A stretch of DNA of 64,000 nucleotides from JACVRW01 sp963819115 (GTDB taxonomy: Bacteria > Actinomycetota > Thermoleophilia > Solirubrobacterales > Thermoleophilaceae): contig CAWFUR010000010.1 in assembly GCA_963819115.1 (NCBI GenBank), forward strand, positions 62,001 through 126,000, in the 5' to 3' direction. Both the position numbers and the translations under genes were made by a program. How positions within the stretch are numbered: position 1 is the stretch's first letter; the number at the start of each line of letters is the position of its first letter. Shown one piece after another: positions 34,428 to 42,727 of this stretch. Under the pieces are notes generated by a model that was not told the DNA's origin, ran no database searches, and saw nothing but the letters and a program-made list of their open reading frames with translations.

Positions 34428-35558
34428 ATGAAGGTCGGAGTACCGACGGAGATCAAGACCGACGAGTACCGGGTCGCCCTCACGCCGGCCGGGGTGAGGG
34501 AGCTGGCCGACCGCAGCCACGAGGTGATCGTGCAGGCGGGCGCCGGGGAGGGGAGCACGATCTCGGACGAGGAGTACGAGGCCCAGGGGGCGCGCATCGT
34601 GCCCTCCGCCCAGGCCGTCTTCGAGGAGGCCGAGCTGGTGCTCGGCGTGAAGGAGCCCCAGGCCTCCGAGGTGTCGATGCTCCGCCCGGAGCACACGCTC
34701 TTCACCTATCTCCACCTGGCCCCCGACCCCGAGCTCACGAAGGGCCTCCGCGACAGCGGAGCCACCTGCATCGCCTACGAGACGGTGGAGGACGCCAAGG
34801 GCCGGCTGCCGCTGTTGGCCCCGATGTCGGAGGTGGCGGGCAAGATCGCCACCCAGGCCGGGGCGTTCTTCCTGGAGAAGCCGATGGGCGGCCGGGGCGT
34901 CCTGCTGGGCGGAGTCCCGGGCGTGGCCGCGGCCACGGTGCTCGTGATCGGCGGCGGGGTGGTGGGACAGAACGCCGCGTTCATCGCCATCGGCATGGAG
35001 GCGGACGTGTTCGTGTTCGACCGCAACCTCGACCGCCTGCGCGAGCTGGACGTGGCCTTCGGCGGCCGCGCGTCCACCGTCTACTCGTCCACGCTGGCCA
35101 TCGAGGAGATGCTTCCCCGAGCCGACCTGGTGATCGGGGCGGTGCTGGTGCACGGGGCGCGCGCCCCCTACGTGATCAAGCGGGACCAGCTCGGCCTGAT
35201 GAAGACCCGTGCGGTGCTGGTGGACGTGTCCATCGACCAGGGCGGCTGCTTCGAGACGTCCCGGCCCACAACCCACTCGGACCCGGTGTACGAGGTGGAC
35301 GGCGTGACCCACTACTGCGTGACGAACATGCCCGGCGCCGTGCCGGTCACCTCCACCTTCGCGCTCACCAACGCCACGTTGCCGTACGTGCTTGCCCTGG
35401 CTGACCACGGCGTGGGGGGAGCGATCGCCAAGGATCCCGGCCTCCGCCCGGGCGTGAACGTGGCCGGCGGTCACGTGACCCACCCTGCCGTCGCGGAAGG
35501 CGTTGGCGAGCCCCATGTCGCCGTCGACGAAGCGCTGGGCGCCGCGGCTCCGGCCTGA
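34428..35558 (+). CDS. ald: Alanine dehydrogenase
   Basis: 376 aa. It reversibly deaminates L-alanine to pyruvate and ammonium with NAD. The catalytic residues align with the known set: Arg15 (TDEYR), Lys75 (LGVKEPQ) and His96 (TYLHLAPD). The NAD motif is VIGGGVVGQNAAFIAIGMEADV, and IDQGGCFET, GAVPVTSTFALTN are conserved. ATG 34428 has AGGAG 6 nt upstream. Next to an amine:pyruvate transaminase it would regenerate pyruvate and release ammonium from the alanine formed. Confidence 0.95.
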   Translation: MKVGVPTEIKTDEYRVALTPAGVRELADRSHEVIVQAGAGEGSTISDEEYEAQGARIVPSAQAVFEEAELVLGVKEPQASEVSMLRPEHTLFTYLHLAPDPELTKGLRDSGATCIAYETVEDAKGRLPLLAPMSEVAGKIATQAGAFFLEKPMGGRGVLLGGVPGVAAATVLVIGGGVVGQNAAFIAIGMEADVFVFDRNLDRLRELDVAFGGRASTVYSSTLAIEEMLPRADLVIGAVLVHGARAPYVIKRDQLGLMKTRAVLVDVSIDQGGCFETSRPTTHSDPVYEVDGVTHYCVTNMPGAVPVTSTFALTNATLPYVLALADHGVGGAIAKDPGLRPGVNVAGGHVTHPAVAEGVGEPHVAVDEALGAAAPA

Positions 35559-35560
35559 TG

Positions 35561-35610
35561 ACATGGCTGCGGTGCTCGCCCGATCGACGATCGGGCTGCG
35601 CTCCTCGCCT
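35561..35610 (+). repeat. Dispersed hairpin element, copy 3
   Basis: ACATGGCTGCGGTGCTCGCC leads into a perfect 8-bp hairpin GCCCGATC-GAC-GATCGGGC, then TGCGCTCCTCGCC. It starts 2 bp after the ald stop and ends 16 bp before the next gene, between two co-directional genes. Confidence 0.88.
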
Positions 35611-35626
35611 CGCCTAGGCTCATGAG

Positions 35627-36100
35627 ATGGCGGATTACCGCTTCCTGACCACCTGGCTGGTGGAGGCCCCGCGGGAGCGGGTGTGGGCCGAGATCGAGGA
35701 CGCCGCGCGCTGGCCCGAGTGGTGGCGCGGGGTTGTGCGGGTGGACGAGCTCCACCCGGGCCACGATGGCCGGGTGGGGGCGCGGTTCGAGATCGAGTGG
35801 CGCAGCCGGCTGCCGTACCCGCTCGTCTTCGAGTTCACCGTGGACGCGGTGGACCCCCCGCGGAGCATGGCCGGCACCGCCCGGGGCGAGCTGGACGGCC
35901 ACGGCCACTGGCGACTGTTCGAGCAGGACGGGGTGACCGCGGTGGTGTACGACTGGCAGGTCTCAACCACGAAGCGGTGGATGAACCTGCTGGCCCCGCT
36001 GGCCCGCCCGGTGTTCGACCACAACCACGACGTGGTCATGGGCTGGGGAGGCGAGGGCCTCGCCCGACGCCTGGGGACTCGCCTGCTGGCGTCTGGATGA
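35627..36100 (+). CDS. SRPBCC (START/polyketide-cyclase fold) protein
   Basis: 157 aa. Helix-grip fold: FLTTWLVEAPRERVWAEIEDAARWPEWW opens, FTVDAVDPPRSMAGTARGEL forms the central sheet, and a long C-terminal helix ends FDHNHDVVMGWGGEGLARRL. Such proteins bind small hydrophobic ligands; none is identifiable. TAGGCT ends 6 nt upstream of the ATG and there is no Shine-Dalgarno, suggesting a leaderless mRNA. The gene is flanked on both sides by copies of the dispersed hairpin element. Confidence 0.85.
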   Translation: MADYRFLTTWLVEAPRERVWAEIEDAARWPEWWRGVVRVDELHPGHDGRVGARFEIEWRSRLPYPLVFEFTVDAVDPPRSMAGTARGELDGHGHWRLFEQDGVTAVVYDWQVSTTKRWMNLLAPLARPVFDHNHDVVMGWGGEGLARRLGTRLLASG

Positions 36101-36102
36101 CC

Positions 36103-36148
36103 ACCTGGTGCGGTGCTCACCCGATCACCGATCGGGCTCCGCTCCTCC
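36103..36148 (+). repeat. Dispersed hairpin element, copy 4
   Basis: CTGGTGCGGTGCTCACCC leads to a 7-bp hairpin CCCGATC-ACC-GATCGGG, then CTCCGCTCCTCC. It fills the 61-bp gap between the convergent SRPBCC gene and the wall-hydrolase gene, where a bidirectional terminator would be expected. Confidence 0.88.
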
Positions 36149-36161
36149 GCCGCCCGGGGGG

Positions 36162-38564
36162 CTAGTCGCCCGAGCGCTTGGCGGGCAGTGAGAACTCGGA
36201 GGGCTTGACCGGCACCACCGGGTTCTCGATGTGACGCAGGCGGTCGAGCAGGTTGGACCACTGGCCGGGCTTGAACACGAGCGTGGTGGTGGCCCTGAAG
36301 CCCACGTGGATGTGGTCGTTGTGGTCGGCCATGGCCATGGTGGGCCCGCCGAGCTCGAGCAGGCTGATGATCTGGTGCGGCTGCATCGTGCCCTGGAGGC
36401 GCATCAGGCGTCGCACCGTGGTCTCGGCGATGCCGCCAGGGTCCTGATGCCCGAGGATCGGGATTCCGTTCACCTTCGCGATGTCCACCGCGTTGCCCGA
36501 CGAGTGCTCGGACACGTTGCCCGAGGTCGTGAGGTAGCCGTGGCCGCTCTTGAGCGAGGTCACGGTGGGCTTGAGACCGGACTCGGCGAGGTACTCGAGC
36601 GTGGCCAGCACGCGGCGGTCGACCTGCCCGGAGCGGATGTCCTCACGGCCGCCGGGGTAGATCTCCACCCGCTGGTCGGAGAGCACGCGGCGCTCCAGCA
36701 CCGGCTTCGACATCAGCAGCACCTGGCCGATCGAGAGCGATCCGCCCCTACCGTCCAGCACGTTGCGGCCGGAGGTCCTGTAGATGGCCGTGGCCTCGAG
36801 CAGCTTCCAGCCGTCGAGGATGGGCTTCGGGTCGATCTTCGGGGCGCCCTTGCCGGCCGGGCGGATGGAGAAGACCAGGCGGGCGGCACCGCCATCGCCG
36901 GTCTCGCCGATCCGGCCGAGCACCGTGCCGCCGATGACCCGCGCACCCTCGCGCAGGCGCTTGAGGCGCACCTTCGAGGGGTCGAGGCCGAAGGGCCGCG
37001 AGAAGTAGGCGTCGAAGGTCTCGAACCCGTCCTTCTTGTGCAGCTTCGAGTTCATCACCTGCTCGAGTCCCCCCGACTCGCGCGCGGCCGGCAGGCCCGG
37101 ATGGGCGAACAGGCGCTCCTTCACCGGGAGTGACGCGCGGGGCGTGTCGGCGGGCGCGGGGGCCGAAGTCTCAGCCTCAGCACGAACCTTAGGATCGGGC
37201 TGGCTACCCGCGGAGGCGGGTGCCGAGGGTGCCGGGTCGCCGGAGTGGGCGCCCGCCTTCACGGTGGCCACGACCCGCGGGTCGTCGGCCTTCGGCACGG
37301 GGAAGAAGCTGGCCACCGATCCGAGGTGCGCGTAGGTGAAGCGGTTGCCGTAGGCGTCCTCGAGCACGAGGTACTTGCCCATGCGCGGGCTCTCGCCCAC
37401 CTTCTTGATCACGCCGTCGTTCACCGCCACCACCGGAGCTCCGGGGCGGGAGAAGATGCCGATCCCGGCGTCGGCCTCGGCGCCCTCGGCCTGATCGTCG
37501 GCGTAGCGGGCACGGGCGTAGACGGGGAAGCGACCCTCTGTCAGGCCGGTGAGGGAGCCCACCAGGTCGGCGGGCACACCGGCGATCAGGCGGGCACGGA
37601 GGAGGACGGAGTCCACGTACCAGTCGGCGTGGTTGTAGGCGAACACCGCGCGGCGCACGTCGCTCTCATAGCCCGCGGCGGCCAGGTAGCGGGCCGAGGC
37701 GAAGATCGCGTCCACGGGGTTGTAGGGGTCCTTGCGCCCGTCGCGGTTGGCGTCCACGCCGTAGCGGCGCCAGGTTGAGGGGATGAACTGCATCCACCCG
37801 ACCGCCCCGGCCGAGGACACGTTCAGGTTGCGCCCGTAGTCGGTCTCGATCTCGTTGATCGCGGCCAGGACCTCCCAGCGCACGCCGTACTGGATGCCCG
37901 CCGCCTGGTAGATCGGCAGGAGGAAGGGCGGCACCCGGAACTTCCGGATGATGAAGTTGGGGACACCGGCCGAGGACGAGGGGCCGGGCAGCGCATCGAC
38001 GAAGCCGGGGTTGCTGGCGGCCGGAGACCCGTCGGAGTTGCGCAGGTCGGTGGACTTGCGGTGGTGGCGGCGATGCTTGCGGGCCTTGTCCTGAGCGGCC
38101 TGCTCGGCGCACGCCGCCGCCTGCTCCTTCGCCCGCTTCCTCGCCTCCTTCTCAGCCTTCCTGCGGGCCGCCTCGTCGTCGCCGGCCCTGGGCTCGGGCG
38201 TGAACTGGGCCTGCTTGTCGCACACCACGTCGGTGGGGACCGGAGGCTCGGCCGGGGCCTCGGCTTCGGTCTGGGTCGGCGTCGTGGGCGACGCCTCGGT
38301 CTCGGGAGAGGGCGGCGGTGCCGGGTTGTCGTCGGCGGGATGCCAGCTCCCGCCCGTGTTCGTACCACCCGGCGTGGTGGGCACGGGGGCCGTCTCCGTG
38401 ATGGTGAGCAGCGACTCGTCGAGCCCGCTGGGCTCGGACGCGGGCACACCGTCGGCGGTGAGCCAGCCGACAGCCAGCAGGGCACACGAGGACACCACCA
38501 CGAGCATGCGGTGGCGGACCCGGGGTGCCGGCCGGCGCGATGGACGGACGGGTCTCCTGGTCAC
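36162..38564 (-). CDS. Three-domain peptidoglycan hydrolase: MltB-like transglycosylase, M23-like, M15-like
   Basis: 800 aa. A basic N-terminus and one signal-anchor helix (LVVVSSCALLAVGWL, ~21-36) are followed by a Pro/Thr/Glu linker to ~190 with a Lys/Arg/Ala coiled stretch. An MltB-like lytic transglycosylase follows (~200-330, catalytic Glu in INEIETDYG, GWMQFIPSTW). Next is a split M23/LytM-like domain (~365-590, YGNRFTYAHLG, metal ligands degenerate). Last is a C-terminal M15-like metallopeptidase (~650-760, SEHSSGNAVDI and HNDHIHVGF with His/Asp/HxH ligands). It would cut glycan and peptide bonds of the wall. GTG 38564 overlaps a 5-codon mini-frame. Confidence 0.85.
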   Translation of the reverse strand: MTRRPVRPSRRPAPRVRHRMLVVVSSCALLAVGWLTADGVPASEPSGLDESLLTITETAPVPTTPGGTNTGGSWHPADDNPAPPPSPETEASPTTPTQTEAEAPAEPPVPTDVVCDKQAQFTPEPRAGDDEAARRKAEKEARKRAKEQAAACAEQAAQDKARKHRRHHRKSTDLRNSDGSPAASNPGFVDALPGPSSSAGVPNFIIRKFRVPPFLLPIYQAAGIQYGVRWEVLAAINEIETDYGRNLNVSSAGAVGWMQFIPSTWRRYGVDANRDGRKDPYNPVDAIFASARYLAAAGYESDVRRAVFAYNHADWYVDSVLLRARLIAGVPADLVGSLTGLTEGRFPVYARARYADDQAEGAEADAGIGIFSRPGAPVVAVNDGVIKKVGESPRMGKYLVLEDAYGNRFTYAHLGSVASFFPVPKADDPRVVATVKAGAHSGDPAPSAPASAGSQPDPKVRAEAETSAPAPADTPRASLPVKERLFAHPGLPAARESGGLEQVMNSKLHKKDGFETFDAYFSRPFGLDPSKVRLKRLREGARVIGGTVLGRIGETGDGGAARLVFSIRPAGKGAPKIDPKPILDGWKLLEATAIYRTSGRNVLDGRGGSLSIGQVLLMSKPVLERRVLSDQRVEIYPGGREDIRSGQVDRRVLATLEYLAESGLKPTVTSLKSGHGYLTTSGNVSEHSSGNAVDIAKVNGIPILGHQDPGGIAETTVRRLMRLQGTMQPHQIISLLELGGPTMAMADHNDHIHVGFRATTTLVFKPGQWSNLLDRLRHIENPVVPVKPSEFSLPAKRSGD

Positions 38565-38578
38565 AGGTAGGTCTGCAT
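38561..38578 (-). CDS. Possible 5-codon leader peptide (MQTYL)
   Basis: ATG CAG ACC TAC CTG TGA, directly after GGAGGAG and ending in a GTGA overlap with the wall-hydrolase start. The Shine-Dalgarno is too close to this ATG and ~14 nt from the GTG, so either it is a coupling leader or the spacing is simply poor. Very short and unproven. Confidence 0.25.
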   Translation of the reverse strand: MQTYL

Positions 38579-38842
38579 CTCCTCCAGCCGGACAGGCACC
38601 TGAGGGCGGAATGCTCGCTGATAGCGGAACTCTGCGCAAGTCCCACCGGCGGACTGGCGCCCCGCCGGCCCCTCGCGGGGCAGCCTGGGGGAGCCGTCAC
38701 GCGCGCGCTCACGCGCACACGAAATGGGTGTCCCGCGGCCGCGGGAGGCGATGGAGGGTCGGTCGTACAGAGACCCGGACCGTATCTGGCTGGAGACCCC
38801 GAGTGTTTCGATGGACGGAATCTAACCGTTCACTTGAGGTTG
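38579..38842. other. 264-bp divergent control region with GC-rich palindromes
   Basis: No gene is seen between the wall hydrolase and the first sulfatase-like gene. It holds the perfect 14-bp palindrome CCCGCGGCCGCGGG (38732-38745), a GCCCC-TCG-C-GGGGC stem near 38670-38684, and alternating GCGCGC tracts. It could be a structured leader of the wall hydrolase mRNA. I could not match it to a known riboswitch class. Confidence 0.4.
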
Positions 38843-40444
38843 ATGTACGCGCAACATCTCGGTATCCCCCGCGCCCGCTCGGTGCGTCACCCTTCCGGTC
38901 TCGTGCACCTCATCGCCTCGAGACGAATCATCGCCCTGCTCGCTGCCGCGGCCCTGCTGGGCGCGACGGTGGCATACGCCACGGCGGGCGAAAGCCGGTC
39001 CACGCCAGCGGCCGCGCGGTCCCGTCCCGACGTCGTGCTCCTGGTGCTCGACGAGTTCCCCGGGGACTCGCTCCTCGACTCGCACCGTCGCATCGATCCC
39101 GTGCGCTATCCCAACTTCGCCGCCCTGGCCTCCGGCGCCACGTGGTTCCGCAACGCCTACTCGGTGTACGACTCCACCACGAAGGCCGTGCCGCTCATCC
39201 TCGACGGCCGGGCACCCAGGCCCGGATCCTCCCCGGGCCGCCGCTCCCATCCGCGCTCCATCTTCGACGCGCTCGCCCACCGCGGCTACCGCACTGTGAG
39301 CAGCGAGGAGGCCACCGCCCTCTGCCCGCCGAGCCTCTGCAAGGGAGCTCCCACCCGGCGGCCGGCGATCATCCCGCACCTCAACTTGGGCCGAGAGGAG
39401 CGCTTCGACCGTTTCGTGCAGAACATCCGGCCCGGGCCGCGGCCCACCCTCTGGATAAAGCACGCGCTGCTACCGCACGGGCCCTACATCTTCCTCCCGT
39501 CGGGCGCCCAGGCCCGCCACGGCGTGCGCGACCTGGTGCCCGGGATGAACGGTGTGCCCGGGTTCCACGATGCCTTCCTCACCCGCCACAACGAGCAGCG
39601 CTATCTGCTCCAGCTCCAGTTCGTCGACCGCCTGCTGGGCCGGCTGATCCGCCACCTCAAGGCGCAGGGGATGTACGACCACACGCTGATCGTGGTCACC
39701 GCCGACCACGGGATCGCCTTCCAGGTGGGCGTGGAGACGCGCCGGAACGTGAGCGCTTCCAACGTGGAGGAGCTCACACCGGTGCCTCTGCTCGTGAAGG
39801 CACCCGGACAGCGCAAGGGCCGGATCAGCGACGTGCTGGCCCGGACGCTCGACGTGACGCCCACGATCGCGGACCTCCTGAACGTGCCGCTGGGCTACCG
39901 CGCCGACGGCCGGTCCGCGTTCTCGGGAGCCACCCGGCGGCGGCGCGTGGTTGAGCTGCCGAAGCGCGACTTCAGCACCACGATCCGAATCTCCCGCGCC
40001 CGGTGGGAGGCCCGCCGGCGCGCGGTGGCCCGCAGGCGACTGCGGGACTTCGGCTCCGGCGCCTCCGGCCTCTTCACACGGATTGGCCCGCACCGTGAGC
40101 TGATCGGGAGGCAGGTCTCGGCCCTGGCCGTTGCCCGGCCGAGCGCCGTGCAGGCATCCGTGGCCGACGCCCGCGACCTGCGCGACGTCCGGCGCTCTTC
40201 CGGAGTGGTGCCCGCCCAGATCGCCGGGGAGGTGCGTGGCGGTGCGCGCGGTGCGCGACGTGACGTGGCGGTGGCGGTGAACGGCCGCGTGGAGGCCGTG
40301 GGGCGGAGCTTCCACCTGCGTGGAGACCCGCGCGAGTACTACGCGATGATGGTCCCGGAGGCGAGCCTCCGCGAGGGCGCCAACTCAATCGGGGTGCTGG
40401 AGGTGGCGCCCGGTGGGCGCGTCCGGCTGCTCGCCCGCGTCTGA
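38843..40444 (+). CDS. Sulfatase/alkaline-phosphatase-fold membrane-anchored protein (1)
   Basis: 533 aa. An N-terminal signal anchor (IIALLAAAALLGATVAYA, ~28-45) precedes an alkaline-phosphatase-superfamily domain (~60-370): metal Asp in VVLLVLDEFPGDSLL, a candidate nucleophile in the YDSTTKAVP loop, and VVTADHGIAF with the C-terminal metal Asp-His. The last ~130 residues are a separate beta-rich domain (RRDVAVAVNGRVEAVGRSFHL). Likely an outward-facing sulfatase or phosphotransferase acting on an envelope glycopolymer. ATG 38843 has GAGG 6 nt upstream. The next gene is a paralogue with the same layout. Confidence 0.82.
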   Translation: MYAQHLGIPRARSVRHPSGLVHLIASRRIIALLAAAALLGATVAYATAGESRSTPAAARSRPDVVLLVLDEFPGDSLLDSHRRIDPVRYPNFAALASGATWFRNAYSVYDSTTKAVPLILDGRAPRPGSSPGRRSHPRSIFDALAHRGYRTVSSEEATALCPPSLCKGAPTRRPAIIPHLNLGREERFDRFVQNIRPGPRPTLWIKHALLPHGPYIFLPSGAQARHGVRDLVPGMNGVPGFHDAFLTRHNEQRYLLQLQFVDRLLGRLIRHLKAQGMYDHTLIVVTADHGIAFQVGVETRRNVSASNVEELTPVPLLVKAPGQRKGRISDVLARTLDVTPTIADLLNVPLGYRADGRSAFSGATRRRRVVELPKRDFSTTIRISRARWEARRRAVARRRLRDFGSGASGLFTRIGPHRELIGRQVSALAVARPSAVQASVADARDLRDVRRSSGVVPAQIAGEVRGGARGARRDVAVAVNGRVEAVGRSFHLRGDPREYYAMMVPEASLREGANSIGVLEVAPGGRVRLLARV

Positions 40445-40485
40445 GCGCTTCACATCTCGCTCTCATCCGCTTTACATTTCCATGG

Positions 40486-42030
40486 GTGCGCGCACGGTTG
40501 CTGCTCGTGGCCGTGCTGTCCACGGCCCTCATCTCCGCGTGCGACACGGCGGGGACGAGCGCCCCGGCGTCCCGGGACAAGCCGCCCCTGGTGGTGCTCA
40601 TCTTCGACGAGTTCCCGCTCGACACGCTGCTGCGCCCCGACGGCCGCATCGACGCCGAGCGCTATCCGAACTTCGCTCGCCTCGCGGCCATCTCCACCTG
40701 GTTCCCGAACGCCCACACCGTCTACGACTCGACCTTCAAGGCCGTGCCCGCGATCCTGGACGCGAAGCTACCGCGGCGCGGCACGGCAGCCGACTTCCGC
40801 AGCCACCGCCAGAACATCTACACCCTCTTCGACGGCCTGGGATACGGGGTCGAGGACGTGGAGTCCGGCGAGGCCCTGTGCCCGCCGCGGATCTGCCCGG
40901 GGGCACGCACGCGGCGGCCCGGCGTGTTGGCCCGCCTAGCGGGCGGCGGGCGGCCGCCGCGGGTCCACCGCTGGATCGGAGCCATCAGGAAGCGCGACCG
41001 GCCGACGCTCTACCTCGAGCATGCGCTCCTGCCCCACGAGCCCTGGATCTACCTCCCCTCGGGGCACGCGGCACGGCCGAAGGGGAACGACCCGATCCCC
41101 GGCATCAACCGCCCGATCGGCTTCGACGACCCCCACCTCACCGACCACAACGAGAGCCGCCACCTGCTTCAGGTGGGCTTCGTGGACCAGCAGGTGGGAC
41201 TGCTCCTCGATCGGCTGGAGCGCACCGGCATGCTCGAGGACTCGCTTCTGGTGGTAACCGCGGACCACGGCTACGCGTTCGAGGTGGGCGCGAAGGACCG
41301 GCGCCTGGTGACCGAGTCCAACGTCGACGAGGTCGCCCCGGTGGCGCTCTTCGTGAAGGCGCCGGGGCAGACCGAGGGCGAGGTGAACCGCAGCGTGGTC
41401 CGCAACTTCGACCTGGTGCCCACAGTGGCCGGGCTGATCGGGGCCCACGTCGGGTGGGAGCACGACGGGCTCTCCGCGTTCTCGCCCGCCGCCCGTTCGC
41501 GGCGGACGATCAGCATCGTGACGCGCGACTTCAAGCGGACGATCCGGATAGGCCTCCCCGAGATGCAGCGGCGCCGGGCCGCCAACCGCGCCCGCCGGGC
41601 GCACACCTTCCTCACCGGAGCGCAGAGCGCCCTGCTGTTCGGCTCGCCCTGGGCCTCGCTGTACCGCGTGGGCTCCCATCCCGGTCTGATCGGCCGCCGG
41701 ATTGCGGACCTCCCGGTGTCAACGGCGGGACCGGTGCGCGCCCTGCCGGCCAATGCCGACCTCCTGCGGGCGGTGGACCCGGGGAGCGAGCTGCTGCCCA
41801 CGCGCGTGACGGGCACGCTGGAGGGAGTCGGTCGCGGGGAATACCGCGACGTGGCCGTGGCCATGAACGGCCGCGTCTACGCCACCGGCCGCACGTTCCA
41901 CCTGCACGGACGCCGGTACGAGTACTTCTCGCTGCTGGTGCCCGATGAGTCGCTGCACCCGGGGGCCAACCGGCTCGAGATCTTCGAGGTGGGCGCCCGG
42001 AACCGGCTCACGCCCCTCTACGGCGGTTAG
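40486..42030 (+). CDS. Sulfatase/alkaline-phosphatase-fold lipoprotein (2)
   Basis: 514 aa paralogue of the upstream gene, co-directional after 41 bp. Here the N-terminus is a lipoprotein signal ending LISAC (Cys19) instead of a membrane anchor. The catalytic fold repeats VVLIFDEFPLDTLL, YDSTFKAVP and VVTADHGYAF. The same C-terminal beta domain appears (YRDVAVAMNGRVYATGRTFHL). The shared positions mark an old tandem duplication. The start is GTG 40486. The substrate is unknown; both proteins would act outside the membrane. Confidence 0.82.
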   Translation: MRARLLLVAVLSTALISACDTAGTSAPASRDKPPLVVLIFDEFPLDTLLRPDGRIDAERYPNFARLAAISTWFPNAHTVYDSTFKAVPAILDAKLPRRGTAADFRSHRQNIYTLFDGLGYGVEDVESGEALCPPRICPGARTRRPGVLARLAGGGRPPRVHRWIGAIRKRDRPTLYLEHALLPHEPWIYLPSGHAARPKGNDPIPGINRPIGFDDPHLTDHNESRHLLQVGFVDQQVGLLLDRLERTGMLEDSLLVVTADHGYAFEVGAKDRRLVTESNVDEVAPVALFVKAPGQTEGEVNRSVVRNFDLVPTVAGLIGAHVGWEHDGLSAFSPAARSRRTISIVTRDFKRTIRIGLPEMQRRRAANRARRAHTFLTGAQSALLFGSPWASLYRVGSHPGLIGRRIADLPVSTAGPVRALPANADLLRAVDPGSELLPTRVTGTLEGVGRGEYRDVAVAMNGRVYATGRTFHLHGRRYEYFSLLVPDESLHPGANRLEIFEVGARNRLTPLYGG

Positions 42031-42040
42031 GCGGGGCCTA

Positions 42041-42088
42041 GGGAGGAGCGGAGCCCGATCGGTGATCGGGCGAGCACCGGACCATGCC
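42041..42088 (-). repeat. Dispersed hairpin element, copy 5
   Basis: In minus orientation: GGCATGGTCCGGTGCTCGCC-type start, perfect hairpin GCCCGATC-ACC-GATCGGGC, then TCCGCTCCTCCC. It fills the 60-bp gap between the convergent sulfatase-like gene and the membrane protein gene. Confidence 0.9.
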
Positions 42089-42090
42089 TT

Positions 42091-42702
42091 CTAGGGCTCG
42101 GGGCGGTTGGGCAGGGCGCTCGGGTCCTTGATCACCTCGGTCGGCTTCTTCTTGGTGTCGATGAACCAGCACCAGAAGCTGCGCCGGTCGTCGTGGGCGA
42201 TGCAGGTGCGGAAGTAGCCGTCGCCGAGGCGCGCCGTCTGCGCCGTGTCCCGATTTCGCTGGAGCTCGGTGTTCCCGCTCGTGTTCACCACCTCGAGGAT
42301 GGCCTCGGCGGCGCGCTCCTTCGCATCCGTCTCCGCCACCACCAGCGGCCGCGCGGCCAGGCCGGCGGCCAGCACGCCCACGACGCTGGCCAGCAGGAGC
42401 CCCGTGCCCATGCGATCCACGAGCACCTCGCGCTGAGCCACGGGCGGGGCGCCCGCGGCGGCCGCCGGCCGGCGGGCCCAGAGCCGGCGCGCCAGCCAGG
42501 GCGCCACCGCGCCCACCAGCACCAGGTTGCCGAATACGGCGAGCAGGATCCCGGGCACGATGTCCACGCCCGTGCCCACCGGGGGGAGCAGGTGGAGGAT
42601 GAGGCCGTCCACCAGCGTGACCACCACGAACGTGGGCCACATCCACGCTCCGCGCAGGCGCCAGCGAACACGGCCGGGCCAGAAGCGCTCCTCTCGGTTC
42701 AC
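42091..42702 (-). CDS. Membrane protein of unknown function
   Basis: 203 aa. Three hydrophobic segments: MWPTFVVVTLVDGLILHLL, IVPGILLAVFGNLVLVGAVAPWL and GTGLLLASVVGVLAAGLAA. An extracytoplasmic C-terminal domain (~110-203) with GNTELQRNRDTAQTARLGDGY and three Cys/Trp positions (FRTCIAHDD, FWCWFID) follows. No family is recognised. GTG 42702 is chosen: TACCCT on this strand ends 8 nt before it and there is no Shine-Dalgarno. An ATG at 42729 would overlap the lipB start. Confidence 0.72.
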   Translation of the reverse strand: MNREERFWPGRVRWRLRGAWMWPTFVVVTLVDGLILHLLPPVGTGVDIVPGILLAVFGNLVLVGAVAPWLARRLWARRPAAAAGAPPVAQREVLVDRMGTGLLLASVVGVLAAGLAARPLVVAETDAKERAAEAILEVVNTSGNTELQRNRDTAQTARLGDGYFRTCIAHDDRRSFWCWFIDTKKKPTEVIKDPSALPNRPEP

Positions 42703-42710
42703 GGGGGCGC

Positions 42711-42720
42711 AGGGTAGCCT
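42711..42720. promoter_or_regulatory. Overlapping divergent -10 boxes for lipB and membrane gene
   Basis: AGGGTAGCCT contains TAGCCT on the plus strand (42715-42720, 7 nt before the lipB ATG) and TACCCT on the minus strand (42716-42711, 8 nt before GTG 42702). The two boxes share the TA at 42715-42716, so polymerase could serve only one direction at a time, and both mRNAs would be leaderless. Confidence 0.5.
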
Positions 42721-42727
42721 TCGGGCC

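Noticed and set aside
38579..38842. c-di-AMP (ydaO) riboswitch before the wall hydrolase
   Set aside because: These often control actinobacterial wall hydrolases, but I could not find the conserved core; only GC-rich hairpins are seen.
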